DNA of 64,000 nucleotides from Guadua angustifolia (taxonomy: Eukaryota; Streptophyta; Magnoliopsida; Poales; Poaceae), in the NCBI GenBank assembly GCA_036346375.1, contig JAYEVE010000103.1:62001-126000 (forward strand). The letters run 5' to 3'. The position numbers and the translations under genes are program-made. Shown here piece after piece: positions 36,297 to 49,056 of the stretch. The notes beneath the pieces are model-generated. The model was not told the origin of the DNA and did not search any database. It saw only the letters and a list, made by a program, of their open reading frames with translations. The first letter of the stretch is position 1, and every line of letters begins with the position of its first letter.

Positions 36297-37109
36297 TAAT
36301 TTGAGAGTAACATCAAACAAACAAATTTAAGGATATCCACCCAAGATGCTATATGTCATCTTCTTCATACAACCTCCACCTTTCCCCTTCCCTCTTCAGT
36401 ACTCACTTCCCCTACTTCCCTTCCTCTCTAACACAAAATTTTAATTTAGAAATTTCAACTTTTAAAATTTTAAATAGGAAGTGTCAACACTAGAAAAATT
36501 AAATAAAAAAATTCAAATTAGAAGGTTTTAACTCGAAAAGTTTCAACTCGAAAAAATTTGAAATTCAAAAGTTACAAGAAATAAAAAAATCAAATTAGAT
36601 AGTTTCAATTCAGAAAGTTTCAACCCAAAAAATTTCAAATAAAACATTCTCAAATTATAAAATATCAACTAAAAAATTTTCAAATTAGAAAGTTTCAACT
36701 CAAAATGTTTTAAATCAAAAAAATTCAAGTTAGAAAGTTTTAACTAGAAAAGTTCATCAAAAAATTTCAACTCAGAAAACTTTCAATTTAAAATTCGAGT
36801 CGAGATTTTCAACTAAAAAAATTAAATCAAAAAAGTTTCAACTCGAAAAAATACTTATTTTTAAAAACTTGCAGGATAAACTTGAAATATAGAAACTATT
36901 TTGAGTATGAGGGAAGGGAATAGAGAAGGAAAGTGGGATGAAGAAGGTGCTGCCATTTGTCATACAGAGAGGTCATTTGTTGGGGGGCGGGATAAGGAAA
37001 GGAAGGAGGTTGTCACTTGTCACAAAGAGAAGGCCTTTGAGGCGAAAGGGAAGTAGAGTGAGGAAGGATATGCTGTCACTTGTCATAAGTAGAGGACGCT
37101 CTCAAATTA
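36297..37109. mobile_element. Small TIR element with A-rich minisatellite core
   Basis: Perfect 11-base terminal inverted repeat TAATTTGAGAG (36297-36307; inverse at 37099-37109). Bases 36430-36850 are a degenerate tandem repeat of about 20-25 bases around TTTCAAATTAGAAAGTTTCAACTC. Bases 36940-37095 hold three copies of a GCTGTCACTTGTCATA-like phrase about 62 bases apart, and 36370-36425 is a pyrimidine-rich tract that pairs with the purine-rich right side. Non-autonomous DNA transposon, class not certain. Confidence 0.5.
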
Positions 37110-37261
37110 CAATTAACTAGTGTAGTAATATTAAGGAACCAGCCAAGGGTTCAATTCCTGAACAATTAAGTAGGAAAATCCATATAAATAACCTACCTAA
37201 TTGCTTGGTGTGAATTGAACACTCATCGTCATGGGCCCTAGCTCTATGGACAGTATCTAGA

Positions 37262-37910
37262 GTTGAAAATCAAAATGGAATTTTCGATCGTTCCGAAGAA
37301 AAATGAAAACGAAAGCTTTTTTTGTGAAACAAAGTCGAAAAATATTGGTACGAAAGCGAAAATAGAAACAAAATTTTTTATTGGAAATGGAAACGAGAGA
37401 TCCAGTTCCGACAGAAAAGAAAATTCAGTATAAATGAAACCGAAAATTCCGTTTTCTAATTTAAATAATACCATAAATATATATTGCTTCCAAGAAAAAA
37501 TCAAATAGAGTTAAAAAATTCTCAAAATATTTTATAACATTTTGAACTTATAAAAATTATTTCCATCAAGATTTTGGTTTTATTTTTCTCAAATAAATTA
37601 TTTATTTAAATCTTAAAATAGTAAAAATCATTAATTAAATGCTAAAATTCAGAACAAATTTAATATATGAATTAAATGCTCAATTAAAGAAATTGCAAAT
37701 TTTTAGGGTGTTACAACTGGGAACATACCTAGATGGAATTTTTCACTTTCGTTTCCGTATACTTTCCATTCCATTTCGCATCCGTTTCCATCATTATCCT
37801 TTTACGTATCCGTTTTTGAAGATTTCTGATTTTGTTTCCGTTACCAGTAAAAAAATGTAAAAACGAAAACAAAACAATCATTAACTGACCATTCCTATTC
37901 CGTTTTCAAC
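37262..37910. mobile_element. Foldback (hAT-like MITE) element with LTR-end inside
   Basis: Left arm 37262-37450 and right arm 37725-37910 are inverse, imperfect copies dominated by GAAAACGAAA-type sequence; termini GTTGAAAA and its inverse TTTTCAAC. The middle is AT-rich and ends GGGTGTTACA at 37715, an LTR-type terminus, so part of an LTR was probably inserted between the arms. No coding frame. Confidence 0.45.
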
Positions 37911-37914
37911 ATTG

Positions 37915-38149
37915 ATAAATATCACATCATACACAACGGTAATAATATAAAGACTCCATTTATTGATTATAACTAAATATATGATCTTATCACTAATTTA
38001 CATTATTAAGCCACGCAGGGCTAAACTTAAAATACAAACTGAGATAAATGCAGCAGAAAATAGAAGACGTAGATGACTCATCAGTTTACCACCAGCAACT
38101 GATAAGATTTGGACCCTAATTACTCGTGTCCTCCTGAAACTCCTCCAAC
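37915..38149 (+). repeat. LTR fragment, left of CACTA insertion
   Basis: ATATCACATCATACACAACG and the following bases match the start of the LTR-like region at 3235. The LTR continues after the CACTA element at 51551. Its first ~90 bases are missing, replaced by the foldback element. Confidence 0.55.
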
Positions 38150-38169
38150 AAACACTACACCACAGCACT

Positions 38170-41014
38170 TTTGTTGCAACAGACGGTCTGTTGGCAAAAG
38201 CTACATGTAGTAAATCATATAGTCTGTCGGCAATACATTTGCCGCTGCACATCCTCTCAGAGGTTAAAGTCCAATCGGTAAAGACTTTTGCCGAACAGAC
38301 TAGGTATTACCGATGACTAGTTGACTCCACATATAGCCTTATTGCCGACAGACATAATTTTGCCGCCGACATAGTTATTACCGATGCACATATAATTACC
38401 GATGCAGACATATAATTACCGATGATTGTGTGTTGGCCATTTACACTTTTACCGCATGATAGTTCGATGGTATGCTTTATCCCGATTTAAAAAAATAAAA
38501 TTCAATAATTAGCTTGATCACTATTAGGACAATCATGGTACTTTTATACTTCCATTCACAAAAATATAATAGCCTCAACCATAATGACATTATGCAATAT
38601 TATAACCAGATAACAAAATAAAGTAGTCTGAACAACACATTCAACATTACATTCATTAGCAATATATTTAGGACCACAATAAAAACATCTAAGACATCAA
38701 AATAGAGTAGCCACATCCATAGTGATAGCTTGCAACAAGACAAACCATTGGCGATATTTACATCATCAAACATCTAAGACATCAAAAGAGCTAGCCATCT
38801 TTGTCCAAAAGTTTAAATAAGTATGTGAATTGATATAACCCAAAATGATCACTTGTAATACATCAAACTTAATTCTAAAAACAAATAACATCTTGAAAGA
38901 TTTCTTCCAACTTGACATGGTCTTCCACTTATACTTGAAGCAGATAACCCTAAACTTCAGCAACTGTGCTCTGCAAATTGGAAAACAGAAACCAAAATTA
39001 GTAACAATCAACATATAATGTATGAGACCAAATAAGCATAACACTAGCAATCTATACAAAGCTATCATTCTTTCACCAAAATCAGGTGGACATAAGGATT
39101 TAGCTAGTCCAACTTTCAAAGACAAACACAAGATTCTGTGTTTCAAAGAAAAATACCATAGCTCGCAAGCTTAACATTTCAAGAAGGCAGCAACAAAGCA
39201 TATATTCACCAATTAACATAGAAATATGTGCTCGACAAATTCGATCATGCATAAGGCGGAGCGACCCATGGCCCAAGCCTCGGCCAGACAATGTTTCATG
39301 CATACCCAAGCTTACAACTTTATATCAGAACCCTCAAAAAAATTATATCAGAAGAAGAATATTAGCATGTCTTAATCATCGAAAAAGGAGAGCAACAATG
39401 CATATCTGCCAGAAAATGGTTGATAGGATTTGCACTATTACTAGATTGGGACCATAGAAAACAACTTTATGTCTAAGATCTGCAAGAAAATGCATAGGAC
39501 AAGAATATTCTACATTCTTCTCACCCCCAGCAAGCAAGTTGATATTTACATCAAACATCTAAGACATCAAAATAGCTAGCCATAAGTATGTGAATTGATA
39601 TAACCCAAAATGATCACTTGTAATACATCAAACTTTCTATGATCTTCCAACTTTATCTGCAAAAAGGAAATATGATCAAGATATTAGTGAAGGATTTAGC
39701 ATCTCACACACAAAGATAATTAAGATAGATATTGATTGATGCAAACAAAGGAATTAGCTAGGGAATGCAAATGCTGCAACTCAACCTAAAAAAGAACACA
39801 TGCATGTAGAACAGAATCATTAGAGCTAAAAAGCCAATGAATTTGAGGAACAAAAGCTAAATGCTCGAGACATCCAAAGCTACTCCTATTTGCTACATGT
39901 CAGCCGATCATCTCCATGATCTCCAAGAATCCACCGCACTAATGAGCAAGAATGCCACACCGAAGCGTGTAACCTTTTCCAAAGGAGCAAAACCAATTCC
40001 GACATGTATTTGTGAATACTTGTCTTGAAATGCATAGATCAAGAAGCTCCTCTCGGTGCAGATCCAACGGCTATGTAGATCGTGGGGCTATTTTATAGTA
40101 CTTCAGTTTTTGGTGGCCCATTTTGTCCAATTTTCTTTTAGGTCAAGCCTTTTGCTATCTTGCAAGGAACATGAGATCACATGAAGTGAATGAAAATCAT
40201 CATGCCATGCGAAGACTTGTATATGTGTTCATGCACAAGTCATGTCAAATGATACCATGTACCTAATTGTCTAATTCCTAGACATGCCGCTTGGTTGACT
40301 TGAATGCCATGATCTCTCTTGTAATCTCTCTTTTATGGATTTTGCTTTATGATTTGGTAGAAAGTAGAGATCATCCGATGAATCGATAGTTCTTGATGCC
40401 CATGTTACATGACAAATGGTCGTAGTCGATTAAGGAAAAATAAAAAATGATGCGGCTTAAACTCAAGAAGCAAGATTACAATAGGAATATTCAAATAAAG
40501 AAACAGATGTAATAGAGAAGAAATAAAGGTTATATTCCTTGTCAAACACGTGCATTATGGGCATGATTGGTCGTTCAGAAGATCGTAAGAATGAAGAAAA
40601 AAGAGACATGTTGATGGTGCGAGACATGTTGATATGCAGGTGGATATTTGCACTTTGTCTTGAGAGGGATGAGAGATTTGTGATGTGGTTCTTTTTATAA
40701 AGCTTACTGGATTCTCTCTTGGGTGCAACAGGGTTCGGACTATATGTCAGACTATAGGCAATGAAAAACTAAATCCGAAGCAAAATTGTAGCAGAAGAAC
40801 AAAGAAGTGGTATGGTATGAGATGTAAGAAAGTTTCCACCTAGCTAGTGCAGAAAAGCATCAACCGCCAGCTAATGCTGCAAATCCATGGAAAAGTACTT
40901 ATTTATATACCTGCTATCTCAGAGGAAGATCGACTCTTGGTATGCTTCATCTACAAAAAAATATCATTAGTTAGTAATTATATTTAATCATTCAAAACAT
41001 ATGAATACAAACAA
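38170..41014 (-). other. 3' non-coding part of the CACTA element
   Basis: Subterminal repeats to about 38460, then sequence without a recognised protein. The 126-codon minus frame at 38766-39146 has no family resemblance. A direct duplication is present: 38753-38871 and 39541-39635 share GATATTTACATC, ACATCTAAGACATCAAAA and a long CATCAAACTT block. Contains the likely 3' ends of the element's transcripts. Confidence 0.5.
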
Positions 41015-43260
41015 TTAATGTTCAATATAGATTCTTACTTTATTGCATGGCCATGCAATGCACATGTTACGAGCGTGAGCCATAATTTCCATATCATCAT
41101 ATGGACGAGGCAAAATAGCATCCACTTTCAAGACAGTATTGACAATAACTTCATAAAATTCCTTCCCAAGAGGTACACCTCCCACCACAGTGTTTGGATT
41201 AGTTGATGAAATTGTTGCCTTAGCCACAGGATTTTCTGGTCTCACAACAGCATATAATATGACATCTCTACCAACCTAAGCAACATATTGCATTTCAAAA
41301 TATGAGTCAACAATTGAGTTCATATTTTGGGGGGAAAACATGTATGAGGAGGTGAGTGATTTACAAGGTTATCATCCTCATTATGAATAGCTTCACGACT
41401 TCTTTTGGTGGTGGTGTTCCTTGGAGGTACCTTTGGAGCCATAACGCAACGACACTCAAAGCGCAGTGGTCTTCTAGAATATTTTCCACAGATTCAAACT
41501 CATTTGCACCATAATGACGATCTTCTTCCACATTAATAGGTGATTCAAGGATCCTTGAATTCTGTGGAGAAAAACACAAGTCTGCATAAGTACTTCAAAA
41601 AATTACTCATATATGCTGCTATGAAATAAAAGAACTGAAATCGATACCACGTGGCAGAAGTAGAGCCATGTTGTGAAGTAGTTTCCACATTTGGCATTCC
41701 AAGATTAGCTAACATCAACTTCGCATTTCATTTATCTCGTTTTGCATTTTTGCCATGTGTTGCTTCATCTCTACGACCTCTTGGTCGATTAAGACGAGCA
41801 TGTAGTGCCATTTGAAGCTTGGTTGAGATTTTACATTGCTCGTGGGTGCCCACTTCTTGAGGTGTTGGTCCTAAACCTAGAACTCGAACACGCCTCTTGG
41901 CTCCTTCACTCCAAAAACATGCGCATACAAATCACCATCTTGAATGCTTCTTTCCTTCAAGTCCGGTTGGTTTGTAGCTACTTCTTTAAGTTTTTTCTAC
42001 AAAATGAAGAACATATCTTGGTGATTTCCCATTGTTACTGTTTGTAAGCACCTGTTTCATATTATTCTTTAAAAAGATAAAAGAAAACACCACATAAGGT
42101 TTCCCATTATTATTGATTGTACATTTGTACTTGGTACGATACTCATTCAACACAGTCAAGACATTTATCATGGATTCACCTATGAACAGACAATGCATCA
42201 TAGACCCACACACAATGCAATGTTAAAAATTAATCACTAGTTTTCTCAAAGATGCTCTAGATCTGGAAACCACCAAGTAGCTCTACATTCACATTTAGAA
42301 ACTCATTTGCTTCTTCGCCCTCCACTCAGCTTCCACCGAAATCGAGCCCATAACATCTAATTTGATTTACATTAATATTCCAATACAGCTATGCTATCAG
42401 AGAAAGTGACACCCTGCAACTGCAGTAAGCAATAAAGGTTTGCTACGTGGTTGGCAGCTGAAAATATAATCAAGTAACTCCCAATAAACTTACATGGAGA
42501 ATAAATATATAGAAAGTAAAAGCATACATAACCTTTAATGTTTTGCTGGCTCGGTGTGATGGGATTGCTTCAGTCCCCATAACAGTATGAAATGGATGGA
42601 CATTAAGAGCCTGCATGACTTCCTTGTTTCTAGCAATGTTTTCATTCCTCTCTACTTCATATGGATTGATCTCTTCATCATAAATTGATCTTTCTTCTGA
42701 ATTATGACGAAATGAATTAAATAATATTGCTTAGCTAAAAGGTAGAAGTACTATAGCAGTACATGTCAATAAAGCAGTGTAGCCTTACTTTTTCTTGCTA
42801 CTTTCAAAATTATATTACAGATCAATAACCTAATTCACACAAATTATAACAGCTAAGAAGTTAAATCTTGCTTTGAAACAAATGCCAACTGAATGAAATA
42901 CAAGACCTTCTAAATCATTTGAGAGATCATTATCATTGTTTTCAAGATCTTCACCACCAACGTCCCCATCATTCTCATTAACTCCCTTAACCTAGATCTT
43001 AGTTTTGGACCTTCAAACAATGCTGTACATATGCGGAGTTACCTACAAGAATTAGTATATTGTGTTAAGTAAATATCTACTAGTATGGGATGAAGTAATT
43101 AAAAGCATACATAACCTTTAATGTTTTCTTAGCCCGATATGGTGAGGTCAAGGCCATTGTCCATATTAGCATTGGTATGGGGGATTAAGAGATTTCATGG
43201 TCTCCTTTGTTCTTGCAACATTTCTATTCCTCTCTATGCCATTAAGATTTCCTTTTGCGT
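41015..43260 (-). pseudogene. TNP1/En-Spm-like second CACTA protein, decayed
   Basis: Minus-strand gene downstream of the transposase. Two typical regions are readable. At 41245-41040 a frame reads NPVAKATISSTNPNTVVGG followed by PLGKEFYEVIVNTVLK and ILPRPYDDMEIMAHA, the C-terminal region of plant En/Spm TNP1-like proteins (Transposase_23 type). At about 41960-41750 LKERSIQDGDLYAHVFG and then RVRVLGLGPTPQEV are readable after frameshift, the conserved block of the plant Ptta/En/Spm family. Upstream, 42670-42521 encodes ARNKEVMQALNVHPFHTVMG, and a diverged second copy of that exon is at 43255-43103. Frames are broken by shifts and stops. In related elements the protein binds the subterminal repeats and assists excision. 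Confidence 0.7.
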
Positions 43261-43387
43261 TTACCATTTTTTTTCCTGAAACAAAAAAAAAGACATAAAT
43301 TATTTCAAATTATTGCTTACATAATGCTTGTATTTGAAACAAGTACTGAACTGAAAGTAGTACTAGAAGAATATATGTAAATAAAGC

Positions 43388-46300
43388 TTACTTTTCATGG
43401 TTATTAGCATCAACCATTATTCCATCTATGTCATTTCGAGCACAATCAAAACCTCCAATGGAAACATTCTCTATTTCAATGGAATGGACATCAGGCAACG
43501 AAACACGTACTTCATTTTGATGCTCTAAATTTTCATCATCTGCCTCATGCATGTCATAAAAGTCACGTGGTTTTGATTGAACAACAGCAAACCAGTCAAC
43601 ATCAATGGGATCTTTAACATAGTACACTTGTGTTGCTTGGGAAGCTAAAATGAATGGCTCATCTGATATCTTCTCACCAGTATTGAATACATGCTTGAAG
43701 TTAACAGTGGTAACTCCAAATTTATCTGTTTTCACCCATTTGTCTTCTATGCGTTATCAACCTCCTCTTGTGTAAGGTTATCAACCCAATCGCATTTGAA
43801 TAACACTATATTTCCTTTATATTGATAGTTTATTTCAAGAATTTCTTTTATAATACCATAATACGTCTTGTTTTCAATGATGAACTCATCATTGTTTTCC
43901 TTTCGGACATTGTTTTCCTTTCGAACAGTTGACGTTTAGCAACTAAGGCCACTCCACTACATCGAATCGCCTACCCAGTCATAAGACTGTATGGAAATTC
44001 AAACCATTTATAGTATAGCTATCATACTTATGCGCGACCATGATTGGTTCACTAGCTAAAATTTTTATCTCTTCCGCTATTTCATCGCCAACGTTGGTCA
44101 CTGCGAATACTAAAGAATGAAGTTAAATGGGATTCCAAGTGATATCACAATTTATCTAAGTAATGTACCTACTTACGCTTAACCTAAACCATTCGTGGAA
44201 GGTCTCGTAATGCAAATGGTTAATTTCATCATGATTTCAAGACCGATCGAGGAAAGATAGTCCACATGCTTGCTGCATATAATAAATAACTTAGTTGTTT
44301 ATTATAAATTTATAAAATAACTAATTGTATAATTTAATTATATAGCTTACTTCAAGTATGGTTCTATGTTGTCGTAGTTGAACAATATATAACGATGTGC
44401 TTGCACCCATGTTTTGTGGTCTAAGGTCACGGCCGCCTTCCGGCTAATCCTCGACCAATATTACGAAAGAAAGGGGTGGTGCCAATGACTTCCATCTGCA
44501 AACTATCATCATTTCTTACTTTCTGAGTGAACCTTGTCTCACCACATAAATAGCGAGAACAAAAAGTAAGGCTTTCATCAAACAAATAGCCCTCTGCGAT
44601 CGAATTCTCCGATGACTTCTAGTACTAACATAGCCCTTACACCTCATCAAATATCTATAAAAAAGAAACATACCATATTTGTAAAAAATACATATACTTG
44701 ATGCTAAAATACATATACTTGATGCTGAAAATAATTAGAAATTACCTCTCAACAGGTACATATTTCTATAATGTACAGACTGCTATTCTTGCTTGGGCAG
44801 AAGATGAACCATCAAGTGCACCATGATATCAAAAATGATGGGAGAAATATAGTCTCAAGAATGCTTAAGGTCTCGTGATTTCGATTGTAGTTTTTGCATA
44901 CCACGCACGTAAATAATAGGTGAGTAGATTTGCTTGAAAAAATTGCTCACATTAATTAGCGCCGCACTAACTTTCTCTCGTAATATCTTTCTCAAGAAGA
45001 GGAAGCAGATGTTGTATAAGAATATGGTTATCATGGCTCTTTAACCCAATTAGCTTTTTTTCATTAACATGCACATTGCGGCGTATATCAGATGCATAAC
45101 CATCAGGAAACTTGACTTCTTTGAGTACTTCACAGAACAACCTCTTCTCTGATATGCTCATAGAGTAAGGTGCTGGAGGTAAATAATATTTATCTTCTAC
45201 TTCAACAGGGTGCAAATCTCTTCTAATATCTAGACACTGAAGGTCTAAACGAGAATTCAAATTATCCTTGGACTTTCCTTCAGTCCCTAAAAGTGTGTTA
45301 ATTATGTTGTCACACACATTCTTTTCTATGTGCATGGGATCATAATTATGCCGTAATAGAAGGTCCTTCCAGTATGGTAGCTTAAACAAAATTGACCTCC
45401 TTTTCCAAATAGTAAGAGGTTCTCCCTTGCTGTGTTTCTTCTTTGATGGTTTCTTCCCGAACATATCTTTCCCAAAACAAGTACGAATATTTTCTGTTTG
45501 CACCAAAATCTCCTCGCCTGAGAGTGCTTTAGGTGCCGACCTAAGCTCCATCTTACCATCAAATGAATCAACATCATACCTAAATGTATGGTTTGCATGC
45601 AAGAACATGCGATGTCCCATATAGCAGGTCTTTTTACCATTTTTTAGTCGAAGAGAACATGTATCTGAATGGCATTCAAGGCATGCTCTTTCACCAGATG
45701 TAGCACACCCTGCAACATAGCCTAGACCTGGGTAATCAGTTATGGTGCATAATATGGCAGCACGCAAATGGAAGTATTCGCTTCTAGAGGCATCAAAAGT
45801 TCTCACACCATTGACAAACAAATCTATCATATCATCAACTAGTGGCTGAAGATATACATCCATGTCACTACCAGGAGCTTTTCGGCCAGGAATTATCAAC
45901 GAGAGCATGAAATTTGGTCGCTTCATACACACCCAAGGTGGAAAGTTATATGGAATCAAAATAAACAGCCAAATCAGTAATTGACATTCAAGGACCTAAA
46001 TGGATTAAAACCATCTCGTAGCTAATGCAAGTCTAATATTGCGGCTATCTCAAGCAAATTCGGATGTTTATGGTCAAAATCTTTCCAAAGAGGAGAATCT
46101 GCAGGATGCCCGAGTAAACCATCTTTTGTGCGCTCTTCATCATGCCATCTCGTGTCATTTGCGTTTTAGAGGAAATAAACAGCCTTTGAAGACGCTTTTT
46201 ATCGGAAAATAGCGAAGAACTTTACAAGGAACCTTGTGTACACGCTTCCCATCTAAACTTTTCTTTTCTCGATTTCCATCGTGACTTCCCACATGTTGGA

Positions 46301-46987
46301 CAACAATCAAGATTACCATGTTCTTTCCGAAAAGAATGCAATCATTTTCACATGCATGAATGTTAACATACCCAAGTCCTAGGCATTTAATTGTTTTCTT
46401 AGCTTCATTGAAGTTTTTAGGAGCGCGCCTTTATCAGGAAAGCTTCTTTTAAGCAGAACAAGTAGTTGGTCAAAGCTTTTATCATCCATCCTCCAAGCAA
46501 TTTAAGATGAAGAAGCCTAATTAGAAAACGAGCTTAGAGAAGTTCTTACACCTGCATATAGTTCAAGATTGTTATCATGTGATAACTTCAAGAGCTTCAA
46601 TCTTCATTAGCATGTTCAACCATCAACCTCAAAATCCCTCTACCATCAAATCGCATGCTAAATCTTCAAGTAAATTTGAAATTTCATCATCTTCATCAAA
46701 GTTATTGCTAGCCTCATTATCGCTATCATGGTCATTCATAAAACTTGAGCTTGCTTCTCCATGAAAAGTCCATCTTGTATACCCTTCTTCAAATCCATCA
46801 CATATCAAGTGCTCACGCACTTTCTTCCTTCTCTCCACAAAGAATTAACACATTTTCTACAAGGACATAATATTTTGTTTCTTTTCGCTGAATTACTAAA
46901 CGCATAATCGATAAATTTCATGACCCCATCTATGTAGACCTTCGTATGCCTATATGTACAATATATGCAACATGTTAGTTCAAACAC
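43388..46987 (-). pseudogene. TNP2-like CACTA transposase, frameshifted
   Basis: Read on the minus strand in family order. 46987-46805 and 46838-46629: Transpos_assoc region, with YIDGVMKFIDYAFSN, zinc-type CPCRKCVN, then VREHLICDGFEEGYTRWTF in another frame (frameshift near 46825). About 46520-46000: HACENDCILF and CPTCGKSRWKSR motifs, with shifts and stops. 45959-44967: uninterrupted 330-codon Transposase_21 block starting IPYNFPPWVCMKRPNFMLSL, with DNHILIQHLLPLLEKDI at its end. About 44966-44300: DUF4218-like (PIIFDIMVHLMVHL; later DHKTWVQAHRYILFN). 44100-43388: DUF4216-like (YTINGLNFHT; QVYYVKDPIDVDWFAVVQ). Full gene length is present but the frame is broken in several places, so no active transposase is expected. 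The family cuts the element at its TIRs. Confidence 0.85.
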
Positions 46988-48276
46988 CTATAGTTGCAAA
47001 CACGAAAATAGAGGACCAAAATATGATTTACCTAGGCTCACGCATCCACCTTTTATCCATGTTGCGCCTTTACTATCAATATTCAAGAAGATATCTATGT
47101 CCAATATAAAGGTTAAAAAGCTACAAAAAAATTGTCCCAATAACAGGAATAAGCTTTCTCACCAATGTCCCAATAAAATTACCAAATGAGAGAGAGAGAG
47201 GGAGAGAGAGACTGAGAGAGAGAGAGAGGCATCCTACTATCCTATCCATCAATGGTAATTCTTTCAGAGGTGGTCATCTGAGTACTGATTTTAAAGAATC
47301 AAAGGGTGCACCCAAAATTGTTCATTAGTATTTAATAGTAAACAAAAGAATGGAATCAGAGAGATGATGAGCAATGGTGATGGTGGGGTACGTCATAAAG
47401 CACATAAGGGGATAATGCAATGCCTCTCCTGTTAATGATACACCAATACTACAGAGTTTTCAATGAAGAGATTAGGCTGCATTTTATAATATGATATTTT
47501 GGCCAATTCTGTGCTGGTGACACCCAAAGCTCCAAATACTAGACTTTCAAGAGGAGTAAGAGACAATAAGCTAACGGTTGTTTAATTGGGATTTGCCATA
47601 TCTCAGTATAATACAAGAACACCCTTTACATTGCCATTGTTTATTTGGTAACGCGCACATCCCATCTTACAATCAAACACATGACATCGATTTCAAATGG
47701 TTATCTTAAAGGTAAATTGTACAACTAAAGGAAACAAAAGGCATCCGACATCAATGTAGTCATGATATCCTATAAACCACAATGTATGAAATCAGAATTT
47801 ACACAACATTACAGCTTAAGAAAAAGAAACAATTGGAAAATGGAAATTTATAGGCCCACGTGGGCATCTATGACCGCCCACCACACTTTAATTTGTGGAT
47901 TTTATATTACTTGTGATACATAGTATAAGTGAAAAGAAGATTGAACAAAAGGGCTTCCGGTAGTATATGGCTAAATCTAAATTTAGTGTCCTCACAAATA
48001 TTAAGCATCTATATGAATAACCTAATCTAGATTCCCTTTCGATATTTTTCTTTTCACCAAATCAGATCATGAAGCTAAAGAAATCCACAATTCTTCTCGA
48101 TCGTTAGCGAGATATAATGCAAACTATATGCATATCAACCAACAGAAGGTATACATGAATGATCCACCTTTCTCCAAGAATAAAAATTTTGCAAGTTCTA
48201 TCCGCTTTCAACTTTAGTTATCTAAGCTTATAACTTTGCTTATCGACCATGACCCACGACGAGGTTTAGAAAACCA
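46988..48276. other. CACTA interior without recognised gene
   Basis: Upstream of the transposase reading frame. Includes a (GA)n microsatellite at 47187-47229. Probably the 5' region and first intron of the transposase gene plus captured sequence; nothing in it could be named. Confidence 0.4.
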
Positions 48277-48861
48277 TGACCTCAAAAGAAAGAAGTTCAA
48301 GTTCTCCGATTTTGCATCGAGTACACCATTGAGGAAAAAGTGATCGACAGAGCATACAAGAAGCTTGCATTGATGCTTTGGTCATTCAACAAGGACGATT
48401 GGCGAGCAAAAATCTGTCAATAAGGATGACTCAAGGTAAATGGTGAGGTTTGGTGCGGACATGGTGTTCAGTTCCAAGGACAAAGACAATTACAGATGAG
48501 GGTATTGATCAGATATAGATAAAGGAGAAGAGACAACAAAGCAGAGCTTGATGCAAAAATGAAAAAATTTACAGAGGATGCCATTAATATTAAAATGGAT
48601 GATAGTGCTGAATTGTATGATTTTAATGATGATAAGGAGGAAAACAAGCTTGATTTTAAGAAACTGGTCAGTGATAACTAGATTGAGCCACCTAGAAGAG
48701 AAAGGAAGAGGAACTGCTCTGAGTCTGAATACTTTAAACAAGCACTTCGCCAAGGTGCACCTGCAAAACCTAGGGAACCACGGATTCCAAGAATGCCACA
48801 CTTGCATGATTTCCAGTTCTTCAACAACCAAAGGCTAAATGAATTATATGAAAAGGAAGTC
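48277..48861 (+). pseudogene. Captured fragment of ISWI chromatin-remodelling ATPase
   Basis: The plus strand encodes, after correction of at least two one-base deletions, a block of the plant ISWI (CHR11/CHR17-type) protein: end of the helicase C-terminal region (RFCIEYTIEEKVIDRAYKKL), the following linker (KKFTEDAINIKMDDSAELYD; FKKLVSDN), and the start of the region before HAND-SANT-SLIDE (EPPRRERKR; ESEYFKQALRQGAPAKPREP; MPHLHDFQFFNNQRLNELYE). A TGG codon of the SDNW motif is TAG at 48679-48681. From 48682 the frame is open into the reverse transcriptase piece. No introns are apparent over this span, whereas plant ISWI genes are intron-rich, which suggests an mRNA-derived copy. Cannot act as ATPase; the catalytic core is absent. 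Confidence 0.85.
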
Positions 48862-49056
48862 GCAGATGTAGTTAATTGGTCAAAACCCAATACTATCATA
48901 AAGATGAGAGGATTTCTAGGATTAACAGGATATTGTCGAAGCTTTAACAAAAGAGGTAGCCTGATATGCAAGCTTCTGTTCGAATTACTGAAGAAGAACA
49001 ATATCTCTGGGGGAGTGGAACAGACCAAGACACAACCTTACCTAGTATTTAAGTGA
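48862..49056 (+). pseudogene. Ty3/gypsy reverse transcriptase fragment fused to ISWI
   Basis: Directly after the ISWI residues YEKEV, in the same open frame, the protein continues VADVVNWSKPNTI, then RGFLGLTGYCRSFNK and LLFELLKKNN, matching the palm-to-connection end of Ty3/gypsy reverse transcriptase (the conserved RGFLGLTGYYR-type motif). Frame ends at a stop at 49054-49056. Resemblance weakens after KKNN, where GGVEQTKTQ suggests a one-base shift from the family pattern. Only about 60 residues are present, without the YxDD catalytic motif. Confidence 0.8.

Noticed and set aside
37149..37175. GGGTTCAATTCC resembling a tRNA B-box
   Set aside because: No acceptor stem, anticodon arm or A-box at proper spacing.
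38766..39146. 126-codon minus-strand frame in the CACTA 3' region
   Set aside because: No family motif; overlaps a duplicated non-coding stretch; most likely transcript 3' region.
48578..48838. 86-codon frame over the ISWI fragment as a separate gene
   Set aside because: It is a shifted frame; the ISWI-matching frame is different and has a stop at 48679.
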